Assembly (NCBI GenBank): GCA_026225945.1
Contig: JAMJFZ010000688.1
Span: 186,001-250,000, forward strand
Reading direction: 5' to 3'
Length of the DNA: 64,000 nucleotides
Source of the DNA: Cricetomys ansorgei
Taxonomy: Eukaryota; Chordata; Mammalia; Rodentia; Nesomyidae
The notes below the pieces were generated by a model. It was not told where the DNA came from, ran no database searches, and saw only the letters and a list, made by a program, of their open reading frames with translations. Shown here piece after piece: positions 10,461 through 22,560 of this stretch (position 1 is the first letter of the stretch; each line of letters begins with the position of its first letter). The translations under genes were made by a program, and so were the position numbers.

Positions 10461-12060
10461 GTGGGCCGGCTCGGCTGGCTGTGGACTGGGAATCAGTCTG
10501 TGGGCGGGGCGGCCCACTGAAGGCGGGGCGGCCGGTTGTTGGCGGGGTTTCCGTCTGTGGAAGGGTCCGCTGGCTGAGGTTGGGTTGGCAGGCTAAGGGC
10601 GGGACTGCCCGCTGAGGTGGGCTGGCTGATTGTGGGGGGAGCGGGCGGCTGGGGGAGCTGGTCAACTGGCTGAGGGCGCGGCCCGGGACTGAGTCGGCTG
10701 AGGGCAGGGAGGCTGGCTGTCGGCAGGGAGGCTGGCTATGGGCGGGTCTGCCTGATGACGGCAGGGAGGCTGGCTATGGGCGAGACCGCTGGCTGTGGGC
10801 GGTGTGGCCTGTTGTCGGAGGTGGGGGTGCCAGCTGTGGGCGGGACTGCCGGCAGAGGGCGGGGCAGCTGGCTATGGGCGGGGCTGCCAGCTGAGGGCGG
10901 GGCAGCTGGCTGTGGGCAGGGAGGCTGCCTGTGGGCAGGGAGGCTGGCTTTGCGCCTGGAGTCTGGCTATGGGTGGGTCTGCCTGATGAAGGGAGGCTGG
11001 CTATGGGCGGGACCGCTGGCTGTGGGCGGGGTGGCCTGTTATCAGGGGTGGGGCTGCCGACAGTGGGCGGGCTGTCGGCTGTGGGCGGGGCTGCCAAAAG
11101 AGTGCAGGGCAGCTGGCTGTGGGCGGGGCTTCCAGCTGAGGGCGGGGCTGAAGCTTGGAGGGGCGGCCTGTTGTCAGGGGTGGGGCTGCCGGCTGTGGGC
11201 GGGGCTTCCAGCTGAGGACGGGGTTTCAGCCTGTGGCGGGGCGACTGGCTATGGGCGGGACCGCTAGCTGTGGGCGGGGCGGCCTATTGGGGGTGGGGCT
11301 GACAGCTGTGGGCGGGGCAGCTGGCTGTGGGCAGGGCTGGGCCTGTTGTCAGGGGGTGGGGGTGCCGACTGTGGGCGGGGCTGCCAGATGAGGGCGGGCC
11401 GCCATTTGTGGGCTGGGCGACCGGCTAGAGATTTGTCTGCCGTCTTTGGATGGGTACGCATGGCTGAAACGGGGCGGCCGTTTATGGGCGGGGCGGCCGG
11501 CTGATGGCTGTTCCGGGGTTGAGGGCGACGTGGCCGGCTGAGAGCTGGTAGGGGTTGAGGGCGAGGTGGCGAGGTGGGCTGAGAGCTGGTAGGGGTTGAG
11601 GGCAGGATGGCCCGCTGAGAGCTGGTAGGGGTTGAGTGCGGGGCGACGTGCGGTTGACTGAGGGCGAGGCCTCCAGATCTGAGCTGGGAGACACGCTGTG
11701 GGCGGGTCGGCTGCTCTAGGCGGGTCCTCCAGCTGAGGAAGCCGCTGGGCTGTGTGGCTGAGGGTCTGGCTGCTGCCTGTGGGCGGGGCTGTTGGCTGTG
11801 GGCGGGACTGCCGGCTGAGGTCTGGTCGGCTGGCTTGGGAAGTGGCGACAGGCTGTGGGCGGGGCTGCTGGGTGAGGGCGGAGCTGTGGGCTATGTACCT
11901 GGCTGCGGACTGAGGGCTGGGCGACTGGCTGAGGGCGGGGCGCCGGCTGAGGGCGGGGCAGCCGGTTGAGGGCTGTTCGGAGCTGTGGGTGGGGCGGCAG
12001 GCTGAGGGCTGGTCGGGTTAAGGGCGGGACCGGCAAGCTAGGGGCGGGGCGTCCTGTCTG
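10440..12060. repeat. GC-box minisatellite of ~19 bp monomers with higher-order period
   Basis: Tandem variants of GGCTGTGGGCGGGGCTGCC, 19 bp each, fill this block (some 15-23 bp). I count about 30 GGGCGG hexamers on the plus strand. A recognisable series (GGCTATGGGCGGGACCGCT, then GGCTGTGGGCGGGGTGGCC, then a TGTTRTC-type unit) restarts at 10772, 10999 and 11247. This gives a higher-order repeat of about 227-248 bp, or roughly 12 monomers. Several long open frames on both strands (10755-11267 and 10774-11097 among others) are products of the repeat. Confidence 0.92.
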
Positions 12061-12460
12061 AGGAGGTGGAGGCACAGGTCGCGGGCTTATGTCACACTAG
12101 CGGTGCCCGTGGAGGGGCGGAGACAGAGGAGCTGTTCCGCCAGAGCTGGAAAGCAACCCGCCTCAGCGTTGTGTCTCTGCTGAAGAGACGGGAGTTTGCT
12201 GTCCCCTCAGGTTCCCCTCAGAACGAACCTTCCCATCAGAAAGAGGGAGACGATGGCGGCCATAGCGATGGCAGCGAGGTCAGCGAGCAGGTCCTCCCTG
12301 TCAGGCAGGAGCTGCGGACCAGTGAGGGATCCGCCCTCTGCCGGCCGGGTCAGCTGCAGGGGCGCCTGAGTGAACACATGGGCACCTGCAGGCCAGGGGG
12401 GCAATGGTTGGGAGGGGTGTCCCGGCCGTGCTGCGTGGGCAGGGGCAAGCCTGGGAGATA
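12050..12460 (+). promoter_or_regulatory. CpG-rich promoter/5' exon candidate downstream of the GC-box array
   Basis: Unique CpG-rich DNA follows the array, with GC boxes at its left end (GGGGCGGGGCG near 12040 and a further one near 12115). It leads to an ATG in a good context at 12253. Composition returns to AT-rich by about 12600. Position and composition fit a TATA-less transcription start, but no transcript evidence is available. Confidence 0.4.
12253..12369 (+). CDS. Candidate first coding exon, basic Ala/Arg/Ser N terminus
   Basis: ATG at 12253 in the context GACGATGGCGG opens a 38-codon frame, MAAIAMAARSASRSSLSGRS..., ending in TGA at 12367-12369. The N terminus has no acidic residue and several arginines and serines, as in mitochondrial targeting presequences (inference). 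A possible weak donor (CCA then GTGAGG) lies at 12322, which would make this the first exon of a spliced gene. No downstream exon is identified. Alternatives are a short upstream frame or a chance frame in a CpG island. A 131-codon plus frame (12066-12461) and a 127-codon minus frame (12207-12590) overlap it and show nothing recognisable. Confidence 0.25.
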   Translation: MAAIAMAARSASRSSLSGRSCGPVRDPPSAGRVSCRGA

Positions 12461-12599
12461 AAATTCCCAGTTCCTTTGAGCAGACCTTCAAATGTCTGTT
12501 GTTTCCTCTGGGTGGAAACTCCTGGATTGTTCCAGTTGTTCCCCTCGCCCTGCCGTCTCTCTTTCTAGCAAAGCCGCACACAAGGAGCATTTAGTGAAT

Positions 12600-13475
12600 G
12601 GCTTGCTTGAATAAAGGATTGGATGAACGTATTGAGGGATAAATGTAGTCTAGTGGAGTGTTGATGAAATCCATGCCAGTTTTCACAGCCCATAAAACAC
12701 ATAGGTAGCTCGGGTGTCAGCTATTTTGTCAGTAGAAGACTAATTTACTTTTAAAATGTGAGGGTCTGTTGAACAAAATCCATATGGTTTTCTGTCAGTG
12801 TGAATAGTGTTTTCTCATCTATGTCGTAAATGTGAATTTTATTACCACTATTTTTTTTTTTTTAAGTAGAGGCATAAAATTGGTTGCAAAAATAGTTCTA
12901 TTGAGTAAAATAGATTTCTTCCAGTAATTCCTCACTCCTGGTGCAAGAATGTCTTACTTTCACCGGTTAGGCTGGCTTCTCTGGATTCCTAGCAGATTTT
13001 ACTTCTTGTTAATTTTTTTAGAGAAATTACTAATTTGAAGATATAAAAAAAGTTTCTTCAAACCAACAGTGATGCTAAAGTTAATTTATATATTTATGGT
13101 GTGTTCTTTAAGTTTCACAAGGGTATAGAAGGTTCTTTAAACAAGACTGTAAAATATAAACCCAGTTAAACATTTTAACAAATTTATTGTTTGTTTGTTA
13201 CAGACCATATTATTTTTATTACTAGGGCAGATATAAACAAACGGTATTTACTAATTGCATCTTGGATCATTGATCTCTGCCTGATACAGACTTTTTTTTT
13301 TTCAGGAAGAAGTACTTTACGTACATCTTGAGGGGGGAAAACAGAGATGGTCTTTATGAATTCATCCAATGATGTTAACTTTATATTTGCAAATAGTATT
13401 TAGTATGAGCTATAAATATGTGTATTGATGTAATCTGATTTAAATTTACCTACAAAAGGTAAATTTTCATTTTGC
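12600..13475. other. AT-rich intergenic or intronic stretch, nothing recognised
   Basis: Composition switches abruptly from the CpG island to A/T-rich sequence with poly-T runs. No exon, SINE or other repeat is identified. Confidence 0.5.
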
Positions 13476-16100
13476 TTGATTCTAAGAAACTCTAAGATCC
13501 AGCTTGGGCCTAAATCCATTTGCAAGGAGATTTTAGGTTTAGGGGGCCTTTCTCAGTTCCCATTAGATTCAGGGCTCAGACCTGAGAACCTGGAGCCCTC
13601 ACAGGTACACACAGCTGCTTTGAGTTTTGGCCTGTGTACATTAGGAAGGATGAAGGGCGCTTCTTGGTTTTCTTGGGTCTGGTTAATCGCCTGGGGAGAG
13701 GAAAGAGGTTGTGACAGACATGGTGATAGCTCATAATGGTTGCCTGGCAATGCCTAGGAGACAGATAGTGTGGGAATGCAAGCCCACTGCTTGGTAGGCA
13801 AAGTGTCAGGAGACATAATGTTTCTCCTTTAGACCTGTGCTCCCCACAACAGGATCCTAGGCAGCCTGTCTCTTCAGGTGAAATTGGGTCCTTAGTCGCT
13901 TATAGCCCCTGTTGTGGAAGAAGCATGGCAGAATTCACCTGAACCCAGACAGAATGGTATGTAAAGGAACCAATATGGATCCATGGGCAAGTAGATTTGA
14001 GGTTTTTGGCTATTTCTCAACTTCCATCAGACTTAGGGCTCAGACCTAAGAAACTGGAGACCTCATAGGTACACCCAGTAGCCTTGAGCTTTGACCTTTC
14101 TCCATTGCAAGGCTATTGCCAAGTGGGAAAGCAGTTCTGGGTCTAGAGCCCCATTGATATGGGAGGTTTTCTTTAGTGTGGTATCTGCTTAACTTCCCAT
14201 TTGACCAGATTTCTGTGACACCACCACCTTCCCTACAGACCAGCTTTAGCCTGAGGCTGTCTTGGCAGGGCTCTTTGATCTCAAAGCTTGGATATCAGCA
14301 GGTTCACTGAGTGGTAGCACACCCAATTCTTGCCTGACAGCCTTACTGGTTTAACAGGTGGGCAGAGTCTAGTAGAATTCACCAGGATCTCTGGGGAGGT
14401 CCAAGTCAAATTGTGCTGATGTACCACAAAAGGGCAATGTCCAGTCCTTGATCCCCAGATTCCTTTTTTTGTTTGTTTCTGAAAATGCTACTCTGTGGTA
14501 CAGATTGCCATGGGTTTTCCGCAGCATTTCTTAGGACCTATAAAACGACTTCTGTGTCCTCAGATTCCCTGAAATGAATGGACTATCTCAGGGGTAGAGA
14601 AATTGAGAAGGCTCCTTGTTCTGTGACCCACAGGTCCTGAGCTTATCACTCATTACCACCTGTCCCTACACCCCTGCCCTGAGGCCTCTAACCTACTGGC
14701 ATGACCTTACGACCCTTCTGGAATCCCCTGTAGTGGAGTGCAATTAGATAGTCATCTCTCTCCATGCCTGGCCTGTAAGGTAAGCTGCCAACTTGGATTC
14801 TGTAGTCATTTTTAAATTTTCTGCTTTTGTTTTTTTGTTTTGTTTTGTTATGTTTTGTTCAGGAAATGCCATACAGAGTGGTCCCAGGGCCCAAGGTACT
14901 TGACTTTCTTGGTGCACTACTGTCATCAAGTGAAATTGTTTTGCAGGTCTGTCAGCTGGACCCTGTCTTTCATGGACAGCACCCTAAGCAGCATCTCTGG
15001 TCCTTGCTAGACAGGACTATCTCAGATATCCTGCAAACCTGTTGGCCCAGGAGAGCTGTAGGGAAAAGCAGGATCCAGGTGGGTCTACCACACAGTAGGC
15101 CGAGCACAACATGGTTTCGCTTGCTCCAAGCAGGAAGCATAGCCTCCCATGTCTTGAGGTTGCCACATCAGGATTGTGAGTATTTCTTTGCAAGGGACTC
15201 TGCATCTGTGGTTGTATCTGGGTTGAAAAAGCAGAACTTATCACACATGCCATTGTTCACTAGGCCACCCACATTCACACTAGCTTTTGGATGATGCTTA
15301 CCAGTAGCCCAAAAACCTCACACCCAGGAAACACACAAGCTGAATATCATCACTTCAAGTCTGTGCCCAGTTTGCCAGGGCAACACAGCATTTATGGTCA
15401 TATGTGTTTTATCCATGTTACTCCCTCCGTACTATCCACATTCCCTCCTTGCTCATCATTGTCTGTCTCCTGTTCTCTGTGACTTTTTCTTCTTTGTCTT
15501 CATTTCATTAATGTTTTGTCAGAAATTGGGATCTCTTTGAGCTTGGCTGTAGGTGGAGTTCAGGTACCCTGACTTGAGAGAAAATATTTCTGCTCCAGAG
15601 CTATATCCCTGTCACCCATCAAAGAATTGTACTGACATGGAGACATGCATCCTCGTTTGGATACACAGAGGGAAAGTAACCCATGTTATTCTTGTGTCTC
15701 AGGATGAATCTTAGCAGAAGCAGTCATATAGGGTGTACTGAAGAGTGCCCGAAAGTGGCCAGGCAGGCACTGAACTGGAGGCAGTTTAGGCTCCCTGTTC
15801 CTCCCTTTAAAATGCCTCCTGTGGTCATTCCTAACACCCATGCAGAAAGCATACTTGTGAATTCTCCTGATTTGGTCACCTTGCATATTACCAAGGGAAA
15901 ACATCCAGGATTAATTGTTAAAAAGCACCTTTTTCCTGTTCTTCCCTGTTCGGTGATATCTTGTGGAATAATAATTAATTAGATGAGGCTCCAAAATTGA
16001 CAGTTGGGAGAATCAGGAGAATCCACATGTATGCTTTCTGCATAGGTGTTGGGAATCACAACAGGGTGTATTGTTAAGGGAGAGCCAGGGAGCCTAAACG
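13476..16100 (+). repeat. Macro-repeat copy A (near full unit)
   Basis: First copy of a ~3.0-3.4 kb unit. Landmarks in order: 'agattttaggttta' with 'gggctcagacctgagaa' and 'caggtacacacagctgc' (13530-13610); 'ggttgtgacagacatgg' (13706); 'caccctaagcagcatctctg' (14979); 'cttttggatgatgct' (15285); 'atgtgttttatccatg' (15400); 'gatatcttgtggaa' (15955). The first landmark recurs inside the copy at ~13993, so the unit holds an internal ~465 bp duplication. Frames are broken differently in each copy, arguing against a conserved protein. Confidence 0.8.
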
Positions 16101-16430
16101 TTCCTGTGGGTCACTGAACAAGGGGTCTCCTCAATTGCACAGCCCTGAGACAGTACATTCATTTAAGGGCAAATAGGAGCCGCAGAAGTTGTTGGAAATG
16201 TCCTAAGGAATGCTCTAGAAAACCCATGCAATCTATCCCACAGACTAGCATCATGAGAAATAAACAAAAAAGGATTTGGGGATCAGGGACTGGACATTGC
16301 GCTTTTGTGGCACATCAGCACATTTAGACTTGGACCTCCACAGAGATCCTATTGAATTCTACTTGACTGAGTTCATCTACCATCCCTACCCCTTCCTCTG
16401 CCCCTGCCCCTGCCCCTACCCCACCCTCCA
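16010..16430 (-). repeat. Inverted duplication of macro-repeat segments
   Basis: 16012-16110 is the diverged reverse complement of ~15770-15870. It shares 'aatcaggagaat', 'gtatgctttctgcat' and 'agggagcctaaac' when inverted. 16105 to about 16375 is the reverse complement of ~14380-14645, sharing 'cctgtgggtcac', 'gtcctaaggaatgct' versus 'gtcctaagaaatgct', and 'aaaacccatg'. The orientation returns to forward around 16375-16430. The arms could form large hairpins. Confidence 0.75.
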
Positions 16431-16690
16431 CCTAGAACGCCCTCCTCCATGTTCAAGCCCACGTATCGTTTCTGGTGTCCCCAGTAGCTAACTGTACCTA
16501 GAGAGTCATCCCAGGTGGATAAGGCTGTAGAAAATTAAATGTTCTCAGCTGTTTGAGATTCCTCTGTTGTGAATTGTTTGTTTACATCTGCACCCCATTT
16601 TCAGTTGTGTTATTTGTTTTGTTGACATCTAGTTTCTTGCATTCTTTATGAATTTTGGATATTAGTTCTTTATTGGAAATGAATGAATGT
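16375..16690. repeat. Forward macro-repeat fragment joined to an L1 fragment
   Basis: Forward unit sequence ('cctacc' C-rich block, then 'tagagagtcatcccagg') passes directly into antisense L1 ORF2 at about 16530 ('gtttgagattcctct', then 'gcaccccattttcag' and 'tttgttgacatctag'). The same unit-to-L1 junction occurs at ~26770. The L1 part here is only about 160 bp. Confidence 0.75.
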
Positions 16691-16849
16691 TTCTCCAAAA
16701 CAAACAAAACCTTATCAAACCCCATAAACAAACAGAGAAACAGATATAGGAATGATTAACATATTTGAATAATATAAGGTACTTCTAGACACAACTGAGG
16801 TTGGAGTAAATTAACTAAGGTATGGGAACATATGTATGGTGTATGATCA

Positions 16850-16995
16850 CAGTAGACAAATATCTCAGAGCTTCATGCTGTGAGGCACATGCAGACACAA
16901 CTTCTTACATGGCTGAGACAGAAAGCTCATTTCAAGCTAGAAGTTCATGATCAGCCTGGATTGCATAGAGACCTTATCAGTGAAAAAATAAATTA
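16850..16995 (+). mobile_element. Diverged B1-like SINE
   Basis: 'gctgagacagaaagctcatt', 'aagttcatgatcagcctgga' and 'ttgcatagagaccttatcag', then an A-rich tail, follow an old 7SL-derived SINE. Confidence 0.6.
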
Positions 16996-17084
16996 ATACT
17001 GTCACTAAATTTTATAGCTTTAAGCAGGGTAAAGTATCTCAGCCTCAGTTTTCTTTATGTTCTTTTTTTAAATATTGTACTATT

Positions 17085-17285
17085 TAATTTATTATTTATT
17101 TATTCCTCTCTATATTCCTTAATTTATTTGTTTATTTATTTATTTCTGACATTGTTTCTCTTTTTACCCTGGTAGTCTTGGAACTAAATATGTAGGCAAG
17201 GTTTGCCTCGAATTCTCAAGAGATCCAACTGCTTCTGCCTCCTGAGTGCTGAGATTAAAGTAGCATCTCAACAAGCCCAGCAAGC
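17085..17285 (-). mobile_element. B1 SINE, antisense, with (TTTA)n tail
   Basis: A (TTTA)n tract, the reversed tail, leads into 'ggtagtcttggaactaaata', 'ctgcttctgcctcctgagtg' and 'ctgagattaaagtagc'. Confidence 0.8.
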
Positions 17286-17289
17286 TTCA

Positions 17290-18330
17290 GTTTTTTCTCA
17301 ACAAGATGGTATTACCCACCAGCTTTACTTAACTGTGGAGAGTACTCCATAAATCATAGCCATTATTTCATGGAGGAATGAAGCATAAAACTATTTGAAA
17401 ATAGCAAACAGAGCAATGTATCTTACACAATGCCTTTGAGGAATCTGTTTGCATATTTTAAAAGTTTGAATTCAGTGCTCTTTACATTTTCTTTTAAAAA
17501 ATGTGGAGCACTTCACGATTTTGCATACCATCTTGCACAGGGGACATGCTCACCATCTCTGTATCATTTCAGTTTAGATATATGTGCTTCTAAATCACGC
17601 ACTCTTTACTTTTAAAATTCCCTTCGTGAAGGGTCAAATTGAGCAGCTGGCTATTGACTATTCTATGGAATGAGATGGGTTTATTTTTCTAAATGATCGA
17701 GGGTCCACCAACAGCCTAACATTGACTTTGTCCTGCCCCCACAGAGTAACATAGCAGCTGGAAATGCTACTGTGAAGCCGCAGAAATCTATTTAGTTCAT
17801 TCCCGCTCCCCGCCCTCCCATACTTAGCACCAGTGTTACTGGTGGCTTGACACAGGTACAGCAAAGATCTGGATGGTGTCAGGACATTCGATGCAAGGCA
17901 CTGTTACCTCACAGTGTCTTCTGAGTTAGGGAAGAATGCATCCCTTTGCCTCATTAGTCCTTGTTCAGACCACACAGTATGACCTCCTTAGAGGCCAGTC
18001 CTGGCGACAGCAACAATTATCTGGTCCTTGTGCCACCGGTCACAAGGCACCAGTTCTTATGGCTGAGCTGTTTTGTTATCTGACTATCTGGAATTTGTAC
18101 TATGAGGAAACTGGAATACCTCTCTGAGGGGGCTCCTGATTTTCGGGAAGCTTTGGTGTCTTAAGTCCACGAGGTGGCCTGAGGAAATCCTGTCTTCAGG
18201 ACTGGAAGTAAATTACAATCTCTGGCATGGGTGGAGGAGGTTGCAGATACCTAAGGTGAAACTATGTCTTGGGTTTGGATATTTCTGGGTCTTATGGTGC
18301 CCAGAAACTGGGACTGAGGGTGTGGCATCC
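17290..18330. other. Non-repeat spacer inside the macro-repeat array
   Basis: This interval occupies the place of the front half of the second macro-repeat copy. I recognise no gene or repeat in it. Short frames (17658-17864, 17936-18127) have no domain. Confidence 0.45.
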
Positions 18331-18334
18331 CTTC

Positions 18335-19130
18335 AGACTTAGGCATCAGCCTTGATTGTGCAGTTCAGGGCTTCCACAGAATGTATAATATATATTCTAT
18401 ATTGTGGTCAAATGAGTATTATCCATTTAATTCCTTCCCTACAATCCACATTCTCTCCTGACTCTCTTAATCTTACTCCTGTTGTCTCTGACTCATTTCT
18501 TGTACTTCCTTTCATGTTTTATTTTCCTTTTTCCTTCAGAAGATGGGTCATCTTTGAGCTTGAATGCAGGTGGAGTACAGAGACACAGGCTTGTTGGAAG
18601 AGGTTTCTACTCCAGAGCCATATCCCTAGAACCCAAAAGGGTTCTGGAGTGACTACCATGGTTCATATTCATCCTGATTTTGTGTACAGGAAGAGTAAGT
18701 AGCCAAACTCAATCTTCTGAAATCTTAATAGATGTTAAAATCTTAATAGAACTGCCCAAAAGTGACCAGGCATGTACTGAACCATGGAGGCAGGGTTTGA
18801 CTCCCCTGCGCCCCCACTAACAAGCTCCACCAACATTGTAATTCCAAACACATGTGCAGCAGGCCTAATAATGGATTCTCCTGACTTGTTTACCTTGCTT
18901 CTTACCCAGGGAGTACACTCATTGTCAAGGGTCGAAAAAACATTTTTCCTGCTCTGCCCTGTCCAGTGCTATCAGTTGGAAGAATAATTAGAGAAGGCTC
19001 TAAAATATACAGATGGCAGAGTCTGGGGTCAAAGATGACTGTGTGTTTTTGTTTATGTGTCTTTGTGTTTATGTGTGTGGGAGTTTGTGTAGTCTTTCCT
19101 TTTGAGTCTACTAGACAAAAATCTACTCCT
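18335..19130 (+). repeat. Macro-repeat copy B0 (back half only)
   Basis: Matches the second half of the unit: 'attatccatttaattcc', 'gcaggtggagtac', 'ccagagccatatccctagaa', 'gattctcctgacttgttta', 'gtccagtgctatc'. It lies about 3015 bp after the same landmarks in copy A and runs straight into copy B. Confidence 0.75.
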
Positions 19131-22100
19131 CAGAGACCCTATAAGTGTGGCAGCTCCACCTGAACACAGATCAGAGGGTACATTTGGCCCTGGACTGGAT
19201 CCATTGGAAAGATTTGAGGTTTAGGTGGCTTTCTCAATTCCCTTGAGACGCATGGCTCAGACCTGAGAAGCTGGAGCCCTAATAGGTACACACAGCTGCC
19301 TTGAACATTGCCTTATGTCCAATAGGAAGGCTGAATGATGCTTGGTTTGGTTTGGTCTGGGTGGTATACTTTCATGAGGAGAAGGAAGAGGTTGTGACAG
19401 ACCTAATGATAGCTCATAATGGTTTCCTGGCAATGCCTAGGAGACTGATAGTTTGGAGATGCAAGCGCACTCTTGGTAGGCAAAGTGGCAGGAGTTGTGT
19501 AATGTTTCTCTTTTGGATCTGTCCTTCTCCCCACAACAGAGACATGGGCAGCCTGACTCTGCAGGTGAAAGTTGGTCCCTGGATCCTTATAGGCCCTGTT
19601 GTGGAAGAAGTTTGGCAGAATTCAAATGAACAAAGATGGAAAGGTATCTGAAGGAACCAGCCTGGATACATGAGCAAATTTGAGGATTTTGCTGAATTTC
19701 TCAACTTCCATCAGCCTCAGAGCTCAGACCTGAAAAACTAGAGCCCTCACAGGTACAAAAAGCGGCCTTGTGCTTTGCCCTTTTTCCATTGCAAGGCTTC
19801 TTCTGCCAAGAGGGGTAGCAGTTCAGTGTCTAGAGCCCCATTGAAATGAGTGGTGATCTTTGGTGAGGTATCTGCCCAACTTCTCATGTGACCATAATTT
19901 TGTGACACCACCACACAGCTTCCCTACATCCCAGGTTTCGCCTGAGGCATTCTTGGCAGGCCTCCTTGTCCTGGAAGTTTGGATTTCAGCTGGTTTACCA
20001 AGTATCAGCACACCCAGTTCTTGCCTGACAGCCATAGTGATCTCTGAGATGGGCAGAGTCAAGGAGAATTCAGCAGGATCTCCAGGGAGGCCCAAGTCAA
20101 AATGTCCCAAATGAGCCACAGGAGGGCAGTTTCGAGTCCCCAATCCCAAGTCTGTTTTTTGTTTGTTCTGTGGAGATCTGTAGCATGGGTTTTCTGGAGC
20201 ATTCCTTAGGACCTATACATGAACTTCTCAGCTTCCCAGGTGCCCTGAATTGAATGGAATTTCCCAGGGATTGCAATAGAGGAGCTCCTTGTTCTGTGAC
20301 CCATGGTCCTGGATCTCCCACCCACTCCCAACCACACCTTCACCCCTGCCAAGAATCTCCTTACCTACCTGCATGCCCACAACTTTCCTAGCCTGTAAGT
20401 AATGCTGCCAACTTGGAACCTGTAATTTTTTTTTTACTCCATAAAGGTCATACAGAGTTGTCCCAGGGCCCAAGGTACTTTACATTCTTGGTGCACTAGT
20501 GTCATCAAGTAGAATTATTTTGCAGATTCTGCCAGCACATCCCTGTCTTTCAGTGGACATAGCCAGCACTCTAAGCAGCACTTCTGGATCTTGATAGACA
20601 ATGCTGACTCTGGTCTACTGCAGTCCTGTTGGCCCTGGTGTGTTGTGGGGAAAAAACAGAGTCCAGTTGACCCTTGTCCCACAAGGCTAAGTCCTGCCAC
20701 AGTGCAGGCCCAGCACCACAGAATTTGGTTTGCTCTAAGGTGGAATCACAGCCCCCAGGTCTTGAGGTTGCCATATCTGTCAGGATTGTGAGGATCACCT
20801 TGCAAGTGACTATATATCTGTGATTAAATCAGCATTGAGGAAGGGAAACTTATTCCACATTCCAGTGTGCACAAGGCCACCAACAATCTTCATAGCTTTT
20901 GGATGATGCTGACCAGTAGGTCACACACCTCACTTCCAGGAATCACACATGCTACAAAGAACCTTTTCATGACTGTGCACAAATTGTCAGGGCAACACAG
21001 CCATGATTGTCATATGTGTTTTATCCATTTTACTCCCTCCTTACAGTCCTCATTCCCTCCTTGCTCATCTTTGTCTACCTCCTATTCTTTCTGACTTTCT
21101 TTATCTTCTGTTCTTTAAATTTTTTCAACAGAAAATTAGGTTCTCTTTTAGCTTGGCTACAGATGGAGTTCAGGATTGCTGACCTGAAAGAAAGCATTTC
21201 TGCTCCAGAACCACATCCCTAGAACCCTAAAATTTGTCTGAGTTGCACCACCATGGACATATGCATCCTCTTTTTTGGGTACACAGGGCAAGTAGCCTAA
21301 GACATTCATTTGGCTCACTACACCCTATATGACTGCGTAGTAGCAGGTTGTGCTGAGCAGTGCCAAAAGTGGCCTGGCATGCACTGTACCAAGTAGTCAG
21401 GGTTAGACTCTCCATGCCTCCCTTAAAATGCCTTCTGCTGTGATTCTCAAACACCCATGCATGAAGCATACTTGTTGATTCTCCTGATTTGTTCACCTTA
21501 CATCTTACAAAGGGAGAACACCCAGTTGGAAAGGTCAAAATGCACCTTTATCTTGCTCTTGCCTGTCCAGTGATATCTTGTGGAAGAGTAATTAATTAGA
21601 AGAGGCTCAAAAATTAACAGGTGGCAGAATCTGGGGTCCAAGAAGACTGTGTGTGTCTGTGTGTGTGTGTTCATTCTTCTAGAGTTCACTGTTGAGGAAT
21701 CTATGCCCCAGAAATCCCTGATAGTGCCAGAAATGTTGCTGTGGGTAGCAGTCATAATGGTCATGTCAGAGTTGTCTGGGAATGTCAGGTTGTTTTGTGT
21801 AGGAGAGGACCTTTAGGGCTCCACCCCTCAGCACAAGCTCAAGTGGTCATAATATCTGGATGTGACCATGTACTGCTGTGACCAGTTATGGCTCAGATGA
21901 TGAGACTAATTCCATGGCAACAGTATGAAAGGTGGAAAGAACAGTCCTGAGGAGTGGTTTCCAATGCACTTCTGAGAACTCAGAGAAGTTGCAGCCTGAG
22001 GAAGCTCCCTTTGCAGCATCAGAGAGGTTGACTCCAGGAGGAGATAGAAAGCAATGGTCGGAATACCTTCATGAGGCAGGAAAAATCGTCTTTTTATATG

Positions 22101-22560
22101 GGCCTACATGGACAGTCTCATCCTCATGGAGTTGGGTCTCTAGGGATTCTCAGCTGATGGTAGGAATGGTATTTCTGGGGTAGTGAAAATCATTTCCTAA
22201 GTGAACCTGGTATATCATGTGATTTCGAGACAGGCCTTCCTTCCCTGGATGAACAAGATTATGACTGTACATATGAGAGAGGAATATAGATGGAGAGAGC
22301 AATGGAAAGAAAGAGAGGAGACTGAGACAGAGAGGGGGAGAGAGAGGGGTTGGGAAGGAAGGAAGGGAGGGAGAATATGAATATGGGATGGTGGTCAAAA
22401 CCATTCTCACATGACAGCCACTTATTCCTGTTCCTTGGTTGTAGGCCACAGGAGAGAAAGGATGAAGGTGCCTTGAGAGGTTCCTATGATGCAGGGTTAC
22501 AGATTGCTTCATGCTTTCTGGTGGGACCCATCCAGAATGTATGTTCTCCCTAGTATGTAT
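19130..22560 (+). repeat. Macro-repeat copy B (full length)
   Basis: All landmarks recur in order: 'agatttgaggtttaggtgg' (19211), 'gttgtgacagacctaatg' (19396), the internal second copy at ~19675, 'gcactctaagcagcac' (20565), 'cttttggatgatgct' (20897), 'gatatcttgtggaag' (21575), then 'gttgtctgggaatg' and 'gcacaagctcaagtgg' (21770-21845). The last segment is shared with copy C. No frame longer than about 120 codons survives. Confidence 0.82.

Noticed and set aside
10755..11391. Long overlapping Gly/Trp/Ala- and Pro-rich open frames on both strands
   Set aside because: They follow the 19-bp GC-box monomer in several frames at once. 19 is not a multiple of 3, so all frames cycle through the same low-stop text. 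No start context or conserved product.
11482..12075. Pro/Ser-rich minus-strand frames
   Set aside because: Translations of the same GC-rich minisatellite; no domain and no independent evidence.
14827..15294. 155-codon plus-strand frame as a gene
   Set aside because: Same reasoning: the homologous stretches in copies B and C carry stops and indels at different places.
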